A DNA stretch of 64,000 bases from Winogradskyella eximia (GTDB lineage: Bacteria; Bacteroidota; Bacteroidia; Flavobacteriales; Flavobacteriaceae): positions 248,001 through 312,000 of the forward strand of contig NZ_QRDV01000001.1 in assembly GCF_003386165.1 (NCBI RefSeq), given 5' to 3'. Below are positions 1-8,464 of this stretch, piece after piece. The notes below the pieces were generated by a model. It was not told the DNA's origin, ran no database searches, and was given only the letters and a program-made list of their open reading frames with translations. Position numbers and translations under genes: made by a program. Numbering within the stretch: the stretch's first letter is position 1; the number at the start of each line of letters is the position of its first letter.

Positions 1-1
1 C

Positions 2-514
2 GGTGTTTTAGGCATGGGACCATTTCCTTTTGAAGGAGAAGAAGATGCAGATGTCATTAATGCAGGTAAACAAACAATAACAACACTACCTGGAGCAAGC
101 TTCTTTGATTCTGCCATGAGTTTTGCTATGATTAGAGGGAAACATGTAGATTTAACAATACTTGGAGCCATGGAGGTGTCGGAAAATGGAGATATCGCAA
201 ACTGGAAGATTCCTGGTAAAATGGTGAAAGGTATGGGTGGAGCTATGGACTTGGTGGCAAGTGCTGAGAATATTATTGTGGCTATGATGCATACCAACAG
301 AGCGGGTGAGTCTAAGTTATTGAAAAATTGCTCTTTACCATTAACTGGAGTCGGTTGTGTAAAGAAAATAGTAACCAACATGGCTGTTATTGAGGTAACC
401 GCAAAAGGGTTTAAACTTTTAGAGCGTGCACCAGGAGTTTCAGTAGAGGCTATTAAAAATGCGACAGAAGGTGAATTAATAATTGAAGGTGATATTCCGG
501 AAATGGAAATATAA
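2..514 (+). CDS. 3-oxoacid CoA-transferase subunit B, 3' part
   Basis: This is the C-terminal 170 residues of a CoA-transferase family I beta subunit (ScoB/AtoA type), which with an alpha subunit moves CoA from succinyl-CoA or another acyl-CoA to acetoacetate in the cytoplasm. The reading frame is open to the left edge of the window (GVLG precedes MGPFPFEGEED), so the gene starts outside and the first internal ATG at 14 is not the real start. Family-typical stretches are TTLPGASFFDSAMSFAMIRG, LGAMEVSENGDIANW and GMGGAMDLV. The catalytic glutamate normally lies upstream of this part. The subunit A gene is expected just to the left, outside the window. A hairpin terminator follows the stop. Family assignment is secure; the exact substrate is inferred. 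Confidence 0.9.
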   Translation, partial: GVLGMGPFPFEGEEDADVINAGKQTITTLPGASFFDSAMSFAMIRGKHVDLTILGAMEVSENGDIANWKIPGKMVKGMGGAMDLVASAENIIVAMMHTNRAGESKLLKNCSLPLTGVGCVKKIVTNMAVIEVTAKGFKLLERAPGVSVEAIKNATEGELIIEGDIPEMEI

Positions 515-536
515 ATAATGTGATATAATTTAATTA

Positions 537-562
537 AGCCGCTAATTTTAGCGGCTTTTTTT
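537..562 (+). terminator. Rho-independent terminator after CoA-transferase gene
   Basis: A perfect 9-bp inverted repeat, AGCCGCTAA and TTAGCGGCT with a 2-base centre, is followed by a run of T and lies 23 bases after the stop codon. It ends the CoA-transferase transcript. Confidence 0.85.
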
Positions 563-707
563 GTAAGAATAATCTTTGTTGTAGATTCTAAATGTTAAAA
601 TTAAATGTATTTCATCGATTTATAATGTATTTAGACTGATTAATTAGAAATATGTTTCATATTGCAGTCCCAAATAAAACGAATGAATTTAACATAAATT
701 TTAATTT

Positions 708-742
708 ACCTTTTTGCCCCAAATAACCTTTTTTGCCCCAAA
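708..742. repeat. Short direct repeat ACCTTTTTTGCCCCAAA x2
   Basis: Two copies of ACCTTTTT(T)GCCCCAAA stand 18 bases apart, directly upstream of a small open frame at 763. A partial third CCCAAATAA lies near 669. The function is unknown; they could be protein-binding sites for the small gene that follows. Confidence 0.5.
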
Positions 743-762
743 CCTACTATAAATTATTAATT

Positions 763-888
763 ATGAAAATTAATTCAAATCTACCAGAACCTACTTTACA
801 TGAAAATGAAGAATTTTCAATTTTAGAAAACACTTTGGAGTTAGTCTCAAATGTTTTAAAATTAGCAAAAAAAGTGTTCATGCTATAA
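763..888 (+). CDS. possible small protein, 41 aa
   Basis: ATG at 763 opens a 41-residue frame (begins MKINSNLPEPTLHENEEF, ends in LAKKVFML) that stops at 886-888 and overlaps the 3' end of the convergent ABC gene by six bases. It has an acidic N-terminal half and an amphipathic helix-like C-terminal half with several Leu, Val and Lys. It is preceded by a duplicated GCCCC motif and an AT-rich leader. Small proteins of this shape with an acidic N-terminus are common in Flavobacteria, but no family is recognised. It could be a chance frame. Confidence 0.35.
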   Translation: MKINSNLPEPTLHENEEFSILENTLELVSNVLKLAKKVFML

Positions 889-2574
889 ACCTTTTGGGAT
901 AGCATGAATTAACTTTTTTGTATAGCTTTTTTGTGGTGATGTATAAATAATATCCGCGTCTCCAATTTCTTCAATTTTACCCTTATTCATCACTAACAAT
1001 TGGTCTGCCATATATTTTACAACGGCTAAATCGTGCGAAATAAATATATAGGTAAATCCAAATTGTGCCTTTAAATCATTTAATAAATTTAAAACTTGTG
1101 CTTGTACAGAAATATCTAGTGCAGAAACAGATTCATCACAAACAATAAGCTGAGGTTCTAAAGCAATTGTTCTCGCTATACCGACACGTTGACGTTGACC
1201 TCCCGAAAATTCATGAGGATACCGATCAAAAGCAGAGGCATCTAAACCTACTTTCTCTAAGATAGTTATTACCTTTTCTTTACGATCGTTATTTGTGTTT
1301 CCAATATTGTGAACCTTCATAGGTTCTAAAATAGCATTACCAACTGTTAAACGAGGGTTTAGTGAAGCAAAAGGATCTTGGAATATAATCTGAATATCCT
1401 TTCTTAAAGTTCGCATTTCTGACCGACTTAAATTAACGATATCTTGTCCTTTATATAAAATACGTCCAGAGGTCGCTTTATCTAATTGTAAAATAGCATT
1501 TCCTAAAGTCGATTTTCCACAACCAGATTCACCTACTAAACCTAAAGTTTCGCCAGGGAACACTTTAAAACTCACATCATCAACAGCATTAAAAGCTTGG
1601 TCTTTAGAAAACCACCCGGTTTTTGAAAAATATGTTTTTTCTACGTTTAAGATTTCTAATAATGGTTGTTGTGCATATAGTTTTTCATGATTTTTTATTC
1701 TCTCAGCTTTAGAGATAATGTCTTTGTTAACAGTGTCTGCCATAAAATCTGAAATAGTAGGTAACTGTTTCAAACGAAATTCGGTTGAAGGTCTTGCGGC
1801 AATTAATGCTTTTGTATAATTGTGCTTAGGTGCATTAAATATCTTATTAGTTGAGCCTTGTTCTACAATTTCACCCTGATACATCACTAAAACTCTGTCC
1901 GCCAATTCTGAAACCAATGACAAATCATGTGAAATGAATAACACGCTCATTTTTGTTTCTGTTTGAATGGTTTTTAATAGCTCTAAAATTTCTTTTTGAA
2001 CAGTAACATCTAAAGCTGTTGTTGGCTCATCTGCAATTAATAATTTTGGTTTGCAGGCAATAGCCATAGCAATCATTACACGTTGTTTTTGTCCTCCTGA
2101 AATTTCATGAGGATAAGATTTACAAATACGTTCTGGGTGAGGTAGTTTTACTTTTTCAAAGAGACTTATTACCTCTAATTTTATTTCTGAAGAGGATAAA
2201 TTAGTGTGTTGCTTTAAGATTTCTTCAACTTGTTTACCACATCGCATAGAGGGATTTAAAGAACTCATAGGTTCTTGAAAAATCATAGCAATTTCTTTAC
2301 CTCTTATATCTTGAAATCGTTTTTCTGATATGCCTACCAAATTAGTACCTCCAAACGTAATTGCTCCAGATGTAATTTTAGAAATATGCTTTGGTAACAA
2401 TCCCATTAAAGCTAAAGAAGAAATGGATTTTCCAGAACCAGATTCTCCAACTACAGCAACAATTTCGTTGGTTTCAATTTCAAACGAAATATGCTTTATG
2501 ATTTGTTTTTCAACTTTATTCTTAAAGAATGAAATATTTAACCCTTCAACTTCTATTAACTTCTTATTTGGCAT
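883..2574 (-). CDS. Fused two-domain ABC transporter ATP-binding protein (DppD-DppF type)
   Basis: This 563-residue cytoplasmic protein carries two complete ABC ATPase domains of the oligopeptide/dipeptide/nickel importer class (like YejF or GsiA) and would energise peptide uptake through separate permeases. The first domain has Walker A GESGSGKS (43-50), signature SGGQKQR (159-165) and Walker B LLIADEP (178-184). The second has GESGCGKS (348-355), signature SGGQRQR (457-463) and Walker B LIVCDES (476-482). Each domain ends with the YTKxLIxAxP tail found in this family. In the second Walker B the usual DEP is DES, which is common in the C-terminal half of such fusions. No permease or binding-protein gene is adjacent. 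The start ATG (2574-2572) and the first codons have a decayed duplicate at about 11012-11074. Confidence 0.93.
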   Translation of the reverse strand: MPNKKLIEVEGLNISFFKNKVEKQIIKHISFEIETNEIVAVVGESGSGKSISSLALMGLLPKHISKITSGAITFGGTNLVGISEKRFQDIRGKEIAMIFQEPMSSLNPSMRCGKQVEEILKQHTNLSSSEIKLEVISLFEKVKLPHPERICKSYPHEISGGQKQRVMIAMAIACKPKLLIADEPTTALDVTVQKEILELLKTIQTETKMSVLFISHDLSLVSELADRVLVMYQGEIVEQGSTNKIFNAPKHNYTKALIAARPSTEFRLKQLPTISDFMADTVNKDIISKAERIKNHEKLYAQQPLLEILNVEKTYFSKTGWFSKDQAFNAVDDVSFKVFPGETLGLVGESGCGKSTLGNAILQLDKATSGRILYKGQDIVNLSRSEMRTLRKDIQIIFQDPFASLNPRLTVGNAILEPMKVHNIGNTNNDRKEKVITILEKVGLDASAFDRYPHEFSGGQRQRVGIARTIALEPQLIVCDESVSALDISVQAQVLNLLNDLKAQFGFTYIFISHDLAVVKYMADQLLVMNKGKIEEIGDADIIYTSPQKSYTKKLIHAIPKGL

Positions 2575-2740
2575 AGATAAATGTAGTTATTTTCTTCAAT
2601 AGTACTGTGGTAAAATCGTAATCTAAGTTATTTAGGCAAAAACGTCATTGTAAAAGCTGTTTTTTGACAAAATTTTAATATTTTCCGATGATTTTTTTAT
2701 TAAATATTAACCTCAATTTTATCAATTAGTATAAAAAAAC
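2572..2740 (+). repeat. Promoter-region repeat, copy 1 (upstream of metalloprotease)
   Basis: This 170-bp stretch is clearly homologous to 11072-11250. The left end matches base for base with few changes over 50 bases at a constant offset of 8500. The right end shares ATTTTATCAATTAG followed by ATG plus A-run in copy 2 but by ATA plus A-run here. The copy therefore appears to have lost a start codon at 2731, and the downstream gene starts about 90 bases later at 2823. It serves as leader and promoter for the secreted gene and as divergent upstream region for the ABC gene. Confidence 0.75.
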
Positions 2741-2822
2741 CATTCCTAAGTGTGTTTAATGTGAGTTTTGAATAAAAACATTAGCATATTGTATTACTTG
2801 AAATTTGTATTAAACTGCAATT

Positions 2823-5800
2823 ATGAATAAACAAATTACACTATTTTTAGTGCTAATACTTCTGTTTTTGAGCATGGATTTATTTGCTCAAAATAATTTT
2901 TGGACAAATTCTACAGCTTCCGATTTTAGAGCCACATTAAAGCAACGGGTTTCCATGCCTTCAAAACATAGAACTATTGCATTGAATACAGAATCGTTTT
3001 TAGATTTTGTTTCTCAGGCAAAAGGAAGGTTTAGTGATAGTGGAGCAAATTCTTTGGTTATAAGTTTGCCTATGCCAAATGGTGAAAATGAAACATTTAC
3101 TTTGGAAGATTCTGAATTAATGCATCCAGAATTGGCAGCAAAGTTTCCAGAATTAAAAACATATTCAGGAAAAGGTATAACTGATAGAACGGCTTCTTTA
3201 AGGATAACATATTCTCCATATTTTGGATTTAATGGAATGATACTGTCTGGTGAACACAGTACAGTTTATATCGATCCTATTACTTCAGATAATCAACATT
3301 ACATGTCGTATTTTAGAAATGATTTATCGCAATCGGCAATTGATTTTCAATGTACAACAGAGGAAGCTATTCTAGAAAATGTAGACTTAGATGGTTATAG
3401 TCAAAGAGCTCCTGCATTAGGTGATTGTAATTTAAGAAGATATAGATTAGCACAATCTTGTAATGGTGAATATGCACAATATCATATTGGCCAGGCTGGT
3501 GGCACAACAGGAACAACGGCAGGTGATAAAGCCATTGTACAAGCGGCTATGAATGTAACAATGAATCGTGTGAATGGTATTTACGAACGCGATTTAGGAA
3601 TCACTTTACAAATAGTTGGTAATAATGATTTAATCATTTACTTGGATGCATCAACAGACCCTTGGACAAATGAATGGAATACTAAAACGGCAGAAACTAT
3701 AGATGCGCAAATAGGAGTTTCAAATTATGATATTGGACATAACTTTAATACTACAGGAGGAGGAAATGCAGGATGTTTAGATTGCGTTTGCCTTTCAAAT
3801 AGTCAAAACAATATTCACAAGGGTAGAGGTTATACAGGTCGTTCTGCACCTGTTGGAGATCCTTTTGATATCGATTATGTAGCGCATGAGATGGGTCATC
3901 AATTTGGAGGATACCATGTGCAGAGTAACAATAGCTGTCGTTCAGGTAGTGGTTCTACGGAAGTGGAAACAGGTAGTGGTAGTACCATTATGGGTTATGC
4001 AGGAATTTGTTCCGCTAACGTTCAAAATGCAAGTGATGATTATTTTGCTTATGTTAATATTAGAGATATTGTAGATTCTATAAATTATGGAAATGCAAGT
4101 GGTTGTGCAGAATTAATTGCTTCAGGAAATAGTGGGCCAGAAGCTGATGCAGGTTTAAATTATGCGATTCCAGCATCTACTCCATTTAAACTAGAAGGTA
4201 TAGGAAGTGATCCAAACGATTCAGGACTGACTTATTGTTGGGAACAAAATGATCCGGAGAATCCGAGTTCTAATTCAGCTCCAGTGTCTACCAGAACTGT
4301 TGGGCCAATGTTTAGATCTATCGCGCCAGTTGCTGTTCCGTATCGTTATTTTCCTAATATTTCAGCAATAATTAATAATACAACTCCAACTTTTGAGGTA
4401 TTACCATCCATATCTAGAAGTATGGACTTTTCATTTATAGTAAGAGATAATAATTCAGTTTCTGGCTGTACAGCAAGTGACTTAATGACGGTGACAACTG
4501 TTGCTTCTGCTGGTCCGTTTATTGTAACATCACCAAATACAAATGTGACATGGAATGCTGGTACGCTTCAAGATGTCACTTGGGATGTTGCAGGTACAAC
4601 TGCTGCACCTATTAACTGTACTAATGTTGATATTTTCTTGTCAACAGATGGTGGTAATACTTATCCAATCACATTAGCAACAGGTGTAGCTAATAACGGT
4701 TCTTATTCAATTGTAGTACCAAACAATCAAGGTACTCAAAATAGAATAATGGTAAAGGCATCAAATAATATTTTCTTTGATATCTCTGATACTAATTTCA
4801 CCATAGGAGTTCCTGTGGTTTGTAATGCAAATCTTCCGACTGGTTTATTAGCTTCGAATGTGGCATCAACGTCTGTAACATTAAGTTGGGATGAAGTATC
4901 TGGTGCAGCTTATGATTTAAGATATAGAGAAGTGGGCAGTTCAACTTGGACAACAATTTCAGTTGCAGCACTTTCATATAATTTAGCAGGACTAAATTCG
5001 GAAACAGATTATGAAGCACAAATACGAAGTAAATGTAATGATGGAGCTACTTCTGCGTATTCAAGTTCTGTACTTTTTACGACAACTGAAATTCCGCCAT
5101 GTTCAGGAACACAAATTACAATCTTTCCTTATTTAGAAACATTTGATGCTGGAATAGGTGCATGGACTCAAGCTACTGGAGATGATGGTGATTGGACTTT
5201 GAATTCTGATGATACACCGAGTACAGGAACTGGACCATCTAACGATATTACCGGAGGAGGAAACTATTTCTACACTGAAGCTTCAACTGATGGATTAGAT
5301 GCAAATGCTACGGTAATGTTAGTGAGCCCTTGCTTTGATTTAACATCTGTTACGTCAGGTGTTTTTTCTTTCTACTACCATATGCTTGGAGATAATATAG
5401 GGTCATTAGACTTAGAAGTTACAATTGATGATGGTGCTAACTGGATAAATGTATTTTCAGAATCTGGAAACATTGGAGATGTTTGGAATGCTCAAAATAT
5501 AGATATAAGTAGTTATTTTGGTGAAATTGTAAAGTTTAGATTTATTGGGCTTACTGGTAATGATTTTAGTAGTGATATTGCTATTGACCATATTGGCATT
5601 GGAGATCCGATTACAGATAATATAGTACCAGTTATTACATTGAATGGCGATTCTATAATCAATTTAATTGTAGGTTCAACTTACACAGAATTAGGTGCAA
5701 CTGCAACAGATAATTTTGATGGAGACATTACTTCAAGTATTGTAATTGGTGGTGATACTGTTGATTCAAATACGTTAGGCACTTATTTAGTTACCTTTAA

Positions 5801-7931
5801 TGTGAGTGATACTGCTGGTAATGCTGCTGCTGAGGTTATAAGAACTGTAAATGTAGTTGAAGCAACCTACTGTGATTCTTCTGGGAATACATCCTATGAA
5901 ACTGGTGTGACGCGAGTGATCTTTGGAACTATTGATAATGTAGATGGTTCTCCAAAAGATGTAGGTTATGAAGATTTTACAAATATTAGTACCGAAGTTT
6001 TACAAGGAACTAATGTGGATCTCACAGTTCATGTAGATACAGATGGAAACTATACGGTTCATACATTTGTTTGGATTGATTGGAATCATGATGCAGATTT
6101 TGATGATGTTGGTGAAGAATATGATTTGGGAGACATAGCAAATGTAGAAGATGGAGCTCTGCCTACTTTAGCTATTTCTATTCCCGAAAGTATGATTTTC
6201 GGTAATACAAGAATGAGAGTTTCTACTCAATATAATGCTAATCCAACAGCTTGTAATACAAATTTTGACGGAGAAGTAGAAGATTACACAGTTAATGTAA
6301 AATATGATGGATTATTGTTTTCCGAAGGTACTTGGGAACCAAATGCACCTTCAAATACAACTACAGCAGATAATGCACTTGTTTTAGATGGTACCTACAC
6401 AGTAGGTTCTAATATTGCCTTAAATAATTTAACCGTTAATGATATAGCAACTATAGATATCTTGGAAGGGGAATCTATTGCATTAGCAGGAGACCTAGTA
6501 AACGATGGACATGTTATATTAAATTCAAGTTCAACAGAGTATTCTAGCTTAATTGTTAATGGTAATGTCACGGGAAATGTTGTTTATAAACGACATGTAA
6601 ATGTCCATGCAAGTTCTGGTGAAAATGATTTGATTTCTGCGCCTGTAACAGGACAGACTTTTGGTGTTTTTGCTAATGCTAATGCAAATATTGTTTCAAA
6701 TCCTAATACAGCTTCTGAAAAGCTTTTTGGGCCTTTTGATAAGGCAACAGAAACCTATTTAACTTATGATACAAATGTACCTTCTGAAGCCTCTACAATT
6801 CTCAATCCAGGGATTGGTTATAGATCAGCTTCTACAGATAATGGTACTTTTGAATTTAATGGCATTGTAAATACGGGAGTAATTACAATGACTATTTTAA
6901 ACGCTGGAACTACTTATCCGGAATGGAACTTAATAGGAAATCCTTATCCTTCATATATAAAACTATCAGATTTTCTATCGACTAACATTAATGAGTTTTT
7001 ATCTACAAGTGCTGCAATATATGGTTATGATGGAGATACATCAAACGGATGGAAAATTTGTAATTTGGCTTATGCAGCCATGAATCCGAACTCAATTATT
7101 ACACCAGGACAAGGCTTTTTGGTATCTTCAAAAGCGGGAGGCGGAACTATGACTTTTGATCCAAGTTTTAGAGCAACGGCTTCTGGTGACCCACAACTTG
7201 ATGATGATTTTATTGACGGCAGAGATAATGAAAGTAATGAAATCGCTTATTTAAAATTAGAAATGAATAGTAATTTGAATAGCTATAGTACAGATTTTTA
7301 TTTCACGGATTTAGCTTCAAGTGGGTTAGACGTTGGTTATGATGCAAGTGCTTTTAATGGTGTAGCACCAGATTATGCTATTTATTCTCATTTAGTAGAA
7401 AATAGTACAGGTGTGGATATGTCTATTCAGTCTGTGAGTTTTAATGATGTAAACAATAGTCTTGTCATTCCGTTGGGTATAAATGCGGCACAGGGAGAAC
7501 AAATCACAGTGAGTATGCCTAATAATACTTTATCAACTGATGTTGAGGTGTATTTGGAAGATAACCTTACAAATACGTTTACACTGCTTAACTCTAATGA
7601 TTATAGTTTTACTACAGGCGATAATCTTTCAGGAATAGGCCGCTTTTATTTAAGATTTGAAGCTGAAGCTTTAGATATTATTGATAATGAGTTAAGCACA
7701 TTACTTGTTTATACCTCAGATAGTCCAAAACAAATTTTTATAGAAGGATTATTAGAGAATACTACAAAAGCAATACTCTATGATGTACAAGGAAGAGAAG
7801 TGTTATCTCAATTGCTTGATGTAAATGAAAATTTACAATTAATAGATGTTAATGATTTAAGTTCTGGAGTCTATGTTATTCATCTGCAAAGCACAACAAG
7901 AAGTATAAGCAGGAAGATTATTATTAAATAA
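2823..7931 (+). CDS. Secreted reprolysin-like zinc metalloprotease, multi-domain, T9SS sorted
   Basis: This 1702-residue exported protease has a signal peptide (hydrophobic stretch ending MDLFAQ, about residues 1-22). A metzincin zinc motif, HEMGHQFGGYH at 355-365, is followed by a Met-turn-like TIMGYAGIC, placing it with M12B reprolysin-like peptidases. Downstream come an Ig/PKD-like part, a fibronectin III domain (about 667-756), a MAM-like lectin/jelly-roll region (about 760-925), an Ig-like DUF5011-type repeat (about 932-1015), a GEVED domain (about 1016-1160), and a roughly 440-residue C-terminal region shared with the protein at 8465. The last 85 residues (VQGREVL, SSGVYVIHL, KIIIK end) form a type A T9SS sorting domain, so the protein should be secreted and probably surface-attached. 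Family call is secure; the substrate is unknown. Confidence 0.9.
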   Translation: MNKQITLFLVLILLFLSMDLFAQNNFWTNSTASDFRATLKQRVSMPSKHRTIALNTESFLDFVSQAKGRFSDSGANSLVISLPMPNGENETFTLEDSELMHPELAAKFPELKTYSGKGITDRTASLRITYSPYFGFNGMILSGEHSTVYIDPITSDNQHYMSYFRNDLSQSAIDFQCTTEEAILENVDLDGYSQRAPALGDCNLRRYRLAQSCNGEYAQYHIGQAGGTTGTTAGDKAIVQAAMNVTMNRVNGIYERDLGITLQIVGNNDLIIYLDASTDPWTNEWNTKTAETIDAQIGVSNYDIGHNFNTTGGGNAGCLDCVCLSNSQNNIHKGRGYTGRSAPVGDPFDIDYVAHEMGHQFGGYHVQSNNSCRSGSGSTEVETGSGSTIMGYAGICSANVQNASDDYFAYVNIRDIVDSINYGNASGCAELIASGNSGPEADAGLNYAIPASTPFKLEGIGSDPNDSGLTYCWEQNDPENPSSNSAPVSTRTVGPMFRSIAPVAVPYRYFPNISAIINNTTPTFEVLPSISRSMDFSFIVRDNNSVSGCTASDLMTVTTVASAGPFIVTSPNTNVTWNAGTLQDVTWDVAGTTAAPINCTNVDIFLSTDGGNTYPITLATGVANNGSYSIVVPNNQGTQNRIMVKASNNIFFDISDTNFTIGVPVVCNANLPTGLLASNVASTSVTLSWDEVSGAAYDLRYREVGSSTWTTISVAALSYNLAGLNSETDYEAQIRSKCNDGATSAYSSSVLFTTTEIPPCSGTQITIFPYLETFDAGIGAWTQATGDDGDWTLNSDDTPSTGTGPSNDITGGGNYFYTEASTDGLDANATVMLVSPCFDLTSVTSGVFSFYYHMLGDNIGSLDLEVTIDDGANWINVFSESGNIGDVWNAQNIDISSYFGEIVKFRFIGLTGNDFSSDIAIDHIGIGDPITDNIVPVITLNGDSIINLIVGSTYTELGATATDNFDGDITSSIVIGGDTVDSNTLGTYLVTFNVSDTAGNAAAEVIRTVNVVEATYCDSSGNTSYETGVTRVIFGTIDNVDGSPKDVGYEDFTNISTEVLQGTNVDLTVHVDTDGNYTVHTFVWIDWNHDADFDDVGEEYDLGDIANVEDGALPTLAISIPESMIFGNTRMRVSTQYNANPTACNTNFDGEVEDYTVNVKYDGLLFSEGTWEPNAPSNTTTADNALVLDGTYTVGSNIALNNLTVNDIATIDILEGESIALAGDLVNDGHVILNSSSTEYSSLIVNGNVTGNVVYKRHVNVHASSGENDLISAPVTGQTFGVFANANANIVSNPNTASEKLFGPFDKATETYLTYDTNVPSEASTILNPGIGYRSASTDNGTFEFNGIVNTGVITMTILNAGTTYPEWNLIGNPYPSYIKLSDFLSTNINEFLSTSAAIYGYDGDTSNGWKICNLAYAAMNPNSIITPGQGFLVSSKAGGGTMTFDPSFRATASGDPQLDDDFIDGRDNESNEIAYLKLEMNSNLNSYSTDFYFTDLASSGLDVGYDASAFNGVAPDYAIYSHLVENSTGVDMSIQSVSFNDVNNSLVIPLGINAAQGEQITVSMPNNTLSTDVEVYLEDNLTNTFTLLNSNDYSFTTGDNLSGIGRFYLRFEAEALDIIDNELSTLLVYTSDSPKQIFIEGLLENTTKAILYDVQGREVLSQLLDVNENLQLIDVNDLSSGVYVIHLQSTTRSISRKIIIK

Positions 7932-7948
7932 TCATGATTAAATGAAAT

Positions 7949-7982
7949 AAAAAAGTCCAAATATTATATTTGGACTTTTTTA
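7949..7982. terminator. Terminator after metalloprotease gene
   Basis: The inverted repeat GTCCAAATAT / ATATTTGGAC is flanked by A and T runs. It closely resembles the terminator after the subtilase gene (15265-15297), consistent with common descent of the two gene units. Confidence 0.85.
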
Positions 7983-8150
7983 TTTATAGAAATTTCATTT
8001 TTGAATTAATATACCTACTGGGAATTATAAAAATGAGGTCTATAAAATAGTTCTATTTTGTAAAAGTGAATGATCCATAAAATACGTTACTCCATAAATA
8101 AAGGCTATAAACTTCGCTGCCTTTAAAATCTTCTTTTGTGATGTATCTCT
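7983..8150 (-). pseudogene. Strongly decayed copy of exonuclease gene 3' end
   Basis: At 8104-8145 the plus strand resembles 15428-15470 of the intact exonuclease gene. Read on the minus strand it gives KEDFKGSEVYSLY against KDDIDGSEVYRVY in the intact protein. The distance from the preceding terminator (about 127 bases) matches the distance in the intact locus (about 133). Similarity between these points is weak and the frame is broken. Alternatively this is the C-terminal stub of another gene. It fits a repeated unit of secreted-protein gene plus exonuclease tail. Confidence 0.45.
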
Positions 8151-8174
8151 ATTTTTTATAAACAAAAAATAGAG
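8147..8174. repeat. Perfect 11-bp inverted repeat
   Basis: CTCTATTTTTT and AAAAAATAGAG are separated by the six-base loop ATAAAC, just ahead of a truncated gene relic. It could act as a bidirectional terminator-like hairpin or be the scar of a mobile element. Confidence 0.6.
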
Positions 8175-8184
8175 TATACCATTT

Positions 8185-8313
8185 ATGTTCTATAATGAGT
8201 CCCAATTTCTTATGCCCTATACTTTTAGTTACTTAATACTTACATTTCTTTTTGTGATATACACTAATGCGCAATCGTCATTAACATATATTTTACTAAA
8301 AAGTAATACTTAA
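8185..8313 (+). pseudogene. Truncated relic of a secreted-protein gene (signal peptide only)
   Basis: The frame encodes 42 residues: it begins MFYN, has an inserted ESQFLMPYTF segment, then YLILTFLFVIYTNAQSS, and stops at 8311. The intact gene 280 bases downstream begins MFYNYRYLIFAFLFVIQINAQAPS. Start, signal peptide and cleavage-site region are thus shared, also at DNA level (CATTTCTTTTTGTGAT is identical). The mature protein has been lost. This is a remnant of a duplicated 5' end, not a functional gene, unless the peptide has a role of its own. Confidence 0.7.
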
Positions 8314-8439
8314 TAAACTTCTTATCAACTTATAGGTAGATAGTGATTCATTCATCTACAGCAAACTGCAATCCATCGAAATTCAAAGCAATAACATGGA
8401 AATACGCATGATCTTTGCTTCAGATTTTAACCTATAACC

Positions 8440-8464
8440 ATTAAATATTTAACCCCAATTTATT
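8440..8464 (+). promoter_or_regulatory. Conserved AT-rich leader block before FN3/GEVED gene
   Basis: TTAAATATTTAACCCCAATTTAT directly ahead of the ATG is shared, with small changes, by the leaders at 2700-2721 and around 11212-11235 of the two other secreted-protein genes. It marks a common leader and probably a common translation-start context. Confidence 0.5.

Noticed and set aside
7983..8150. Independent C-terminal gene fragment ending FTFTK
   Set aside because: Kept only as an alternative; similarity and spacing favour a decayed exonuclease tail, although the evidence is weak.
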